Part shown: positions 63,196 through 64,000 of the stretch, piece after piece
Layout of the letters: each line of letters starts with the position of its first letter
Position numbering within the stretch: the first letter of the stretch is position 1
NCBI RefSeq assembly: GCF_015674855.1
Contig: NZ_JADMLG010000002.1
Location: 434,001-498,000, forward strand
Length of the DNA stretch: 64,000 nt
Origin: Nocardia bovistercoris
Lineage (GTDB): Bacteria; Actinomycetota; Actinomycetes; Mycobacteriales; Mycobacteriaceae
Direction of reading: 5' to 3'
Made by a program: the position numbers and the translations under genes
Notes under the pieces: generated by a model
The model's database searches: none
What the model saw: the letters and a program-made list of their open reading frames with translations, nothing else
Told to the model about the DNA's origin: nothing

Positions 63196-64000
63196 GTGAC
63201 CACCGAATCACCGAACACCGGACCTGTGTCTGACGCGCCCGCCGTGTCCGATATGCCCGCAGCGGGCGACACCCCCGATTCGGCGGCCAACGGGGGAAAT
63301 CTGAGACCGTCGGACGCGCCCGTACTCGGGCCGCGCCCGGTCTATCGCCCCGAGGTCGATCCGCATACCGCCACCGCCTTCGGCCGTCCCGCGGGCCAGA
63401 CCGGTTCCTTCGACGCGCGCCCCGCCTCGCGCGCCGGTTCCGGCATCGCACCGCTCGGCCCGGAGTCGCAGCAGCGCCCGCCGGACGCGGTGCTCGCCGA
63501 GGCGTTCGGCCGTCCCGCCGGTTCCACCGAACTGCTCCAGCGCGATCCCGACGCCGAGGATGCCGCCGCCGCGATCGCGGGTCCGCCCGATCCGTGGCGC
63601 GATCCGAATTCCGCCGCGCGGCTCGGCGCGCCCGCGGTGGCGACGCCGGTCGCGCAACCGCTGCCGCAGTCGCGCAAGCTCACCGCGCGCGAAGTGCTCT
63701 TCGGTACGCGGGTGGCGCCCAAGGCGCTGGCCGTGCTGGCCGCGGTGGCGTTGGCCATCGGCCTGATCGGCGGTCTGGTCGGCAGGCTCACCGCGGAGGC
63801 GACGACCACGCTCACCTCACGCAAGGTCACCTTGCAGCAGTCCGGCGACACCGAGCGCCCGCACGGGCTGATCTCACAGGTCGCCAATGCCGTACTGCCG
63901 TCGGTGGTTTCGATCCGGGTCACAGTCGGCGAGAGCGGCGCGACCGGTTCCGGCGTCGTCATCGACGGCACGGGCTACGTGGTGACCAACAATCACGTGG
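63196..64000 (+). CDS. htrA: HtrA/DegP-type serine protease, N-terminal part (truncated by window end)
   Basis: The first 268 residues are visible. A ~170-residue Pro/Ala-rich cytosolic domain with a repeated AFGRPAG(Q/S)T motif is followed by one membrane helix (KALAVLAAVALAIGLIGGLV, about residue 178), then the protease start ISQVANAVLPSVVSIRV and TGSGVVIDGTGYVVTNNHV, whose last histidine is the catalytic one. Serine, PDZ and C-terminus lie outside. In mycobacteria HtrA (Rv1223) acts on envelope substrates under SigE control. Leaderless GTG start. Confidence 0.9.
   Translation, partial: MTTESPNTGPVSDAPAVSDMPAAGDTPDSAANGGNLRPSDAPVLGPRPVYRPEVDPHTATAFGRPAGQTGSFDARPASRAGSGIAPLGPESQQRPPDAVLAEAFGRPAGSTELLQRDPDAEDAAAAIAGPPDPWRDPNSAARLGAPAVATPVAQPLPQSRKLTAREVLFGTRVAPKALAVLAAVALAIGLIGGLVGRLTAEATTTLTSRKVTLQQSGDTERPHGLISQVANAVLPSVVSIRVTVGESGATGSGVVIDGTGYVVTNNHV

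Noticed and set aside
1..64000. Insertion sequences, prophage genes, integrase or tRNA-linked att sites
   Set aside because: No transposase, integrase, terminal inverted repeats or tRNA sequence was recognised.

Overview
The window is high-GC DNA from a mycolate-type actinomycete, most likely Nocardia or a close relative in the Mycobacteriales. The evidence is the GC-rich codon use, many GTG starts, a Kgd-type 2-oxoglutarate decarboxylase, a GlgA/GlgC pair, an ESX-type EspG with a WxG/YxxxD substrate, an MptpB-like phosphatase, and the block tagA - DUF3117 - glgA - glgC - O-methyltransferase - sigE - rseA - htrA. That block has the same gene order as M. tuberculosis Rv1210-Rv1223 as I remember it. 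No tRNA, rRNA, transposase, prophage or CRISPR array was seen.

Layout. 1-2.6 kb: 3' part of a TM0106-type nuclease/helicase whose catalytic motifs are eroded. 2.8-9 kb: accessory metabolism (PLP deaminase/aldolase, a TetR-like domain without a DNA-binding head, tyrosine phosphatase, a shortened acyl-CoA ligase, enoyl-CoA hydratase, Xi-class glutathione transferase). 9-15.6 kb: EcsC-like protein, a two-gene ABC transporter and a fused four-domain ABC exporter. 15.8-24.4 kb: kgd, an E. coli-type argS, TerD, an epimerase and an XRE/DUF5753 regulator. 25.3-28.4 kb: a four-gene ESX satellite cassette (DUF3558 lipoprotein, small helical protein, WxG/PPE-like protein, EspG). 28.6-34.6 kb: a TetR-controlled, mymA-like flavin monooxygenase/SDR/esterase operon followed by a long-chain acyl-CoA ligase. 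34.7-41.9 kb: membrane molybdo-oxidoreductase, PadR plus MFS exporter, orphan osmolyte-binding lipoprotein, malic enzyme. 42.4-46.4 kb: a flavoprotein with a long 18-bp/hexapeptide repeat tail, a small membrane protein and a PHP phosphoesterase. 46.5-56.4 kb: corA, SUFU and YflT proteins, CoA-ester lyase, MgtE-N/CBS protein, DUF1003, two lytic transglycosylases, mrp, DivIVA-like protein, tagA. 56.5-64 kb: DUF3117, rRNA methyltransferase, glgA/glgC, two small CEPFC membrane proteins, O-methyltransferase, sigE-rseA-htrA (htrA runs off the end).

Three themes cut across the window. First, many genes start directly 5-7 nt after a TANNNT -10 box with no ribosome binding site, so leaderless initiation appears common and fixes several start codons. 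Second, the 3' ends of two genes (MFS exporter, repeat-tailed flavoprotein) have been copied downstream in tandem. Third, several proteins keep a recognisable fold but have lost a domain or catalytic motif (helicase, TetR, acyl-CoA ligase). The strongest candidates for undescribed biology are the hexapeptide-tailed flavoprotein, the ESX satellite cassette, the twin CEPFC microproteins, and the triple TTGA-N7-TCAA operator array.
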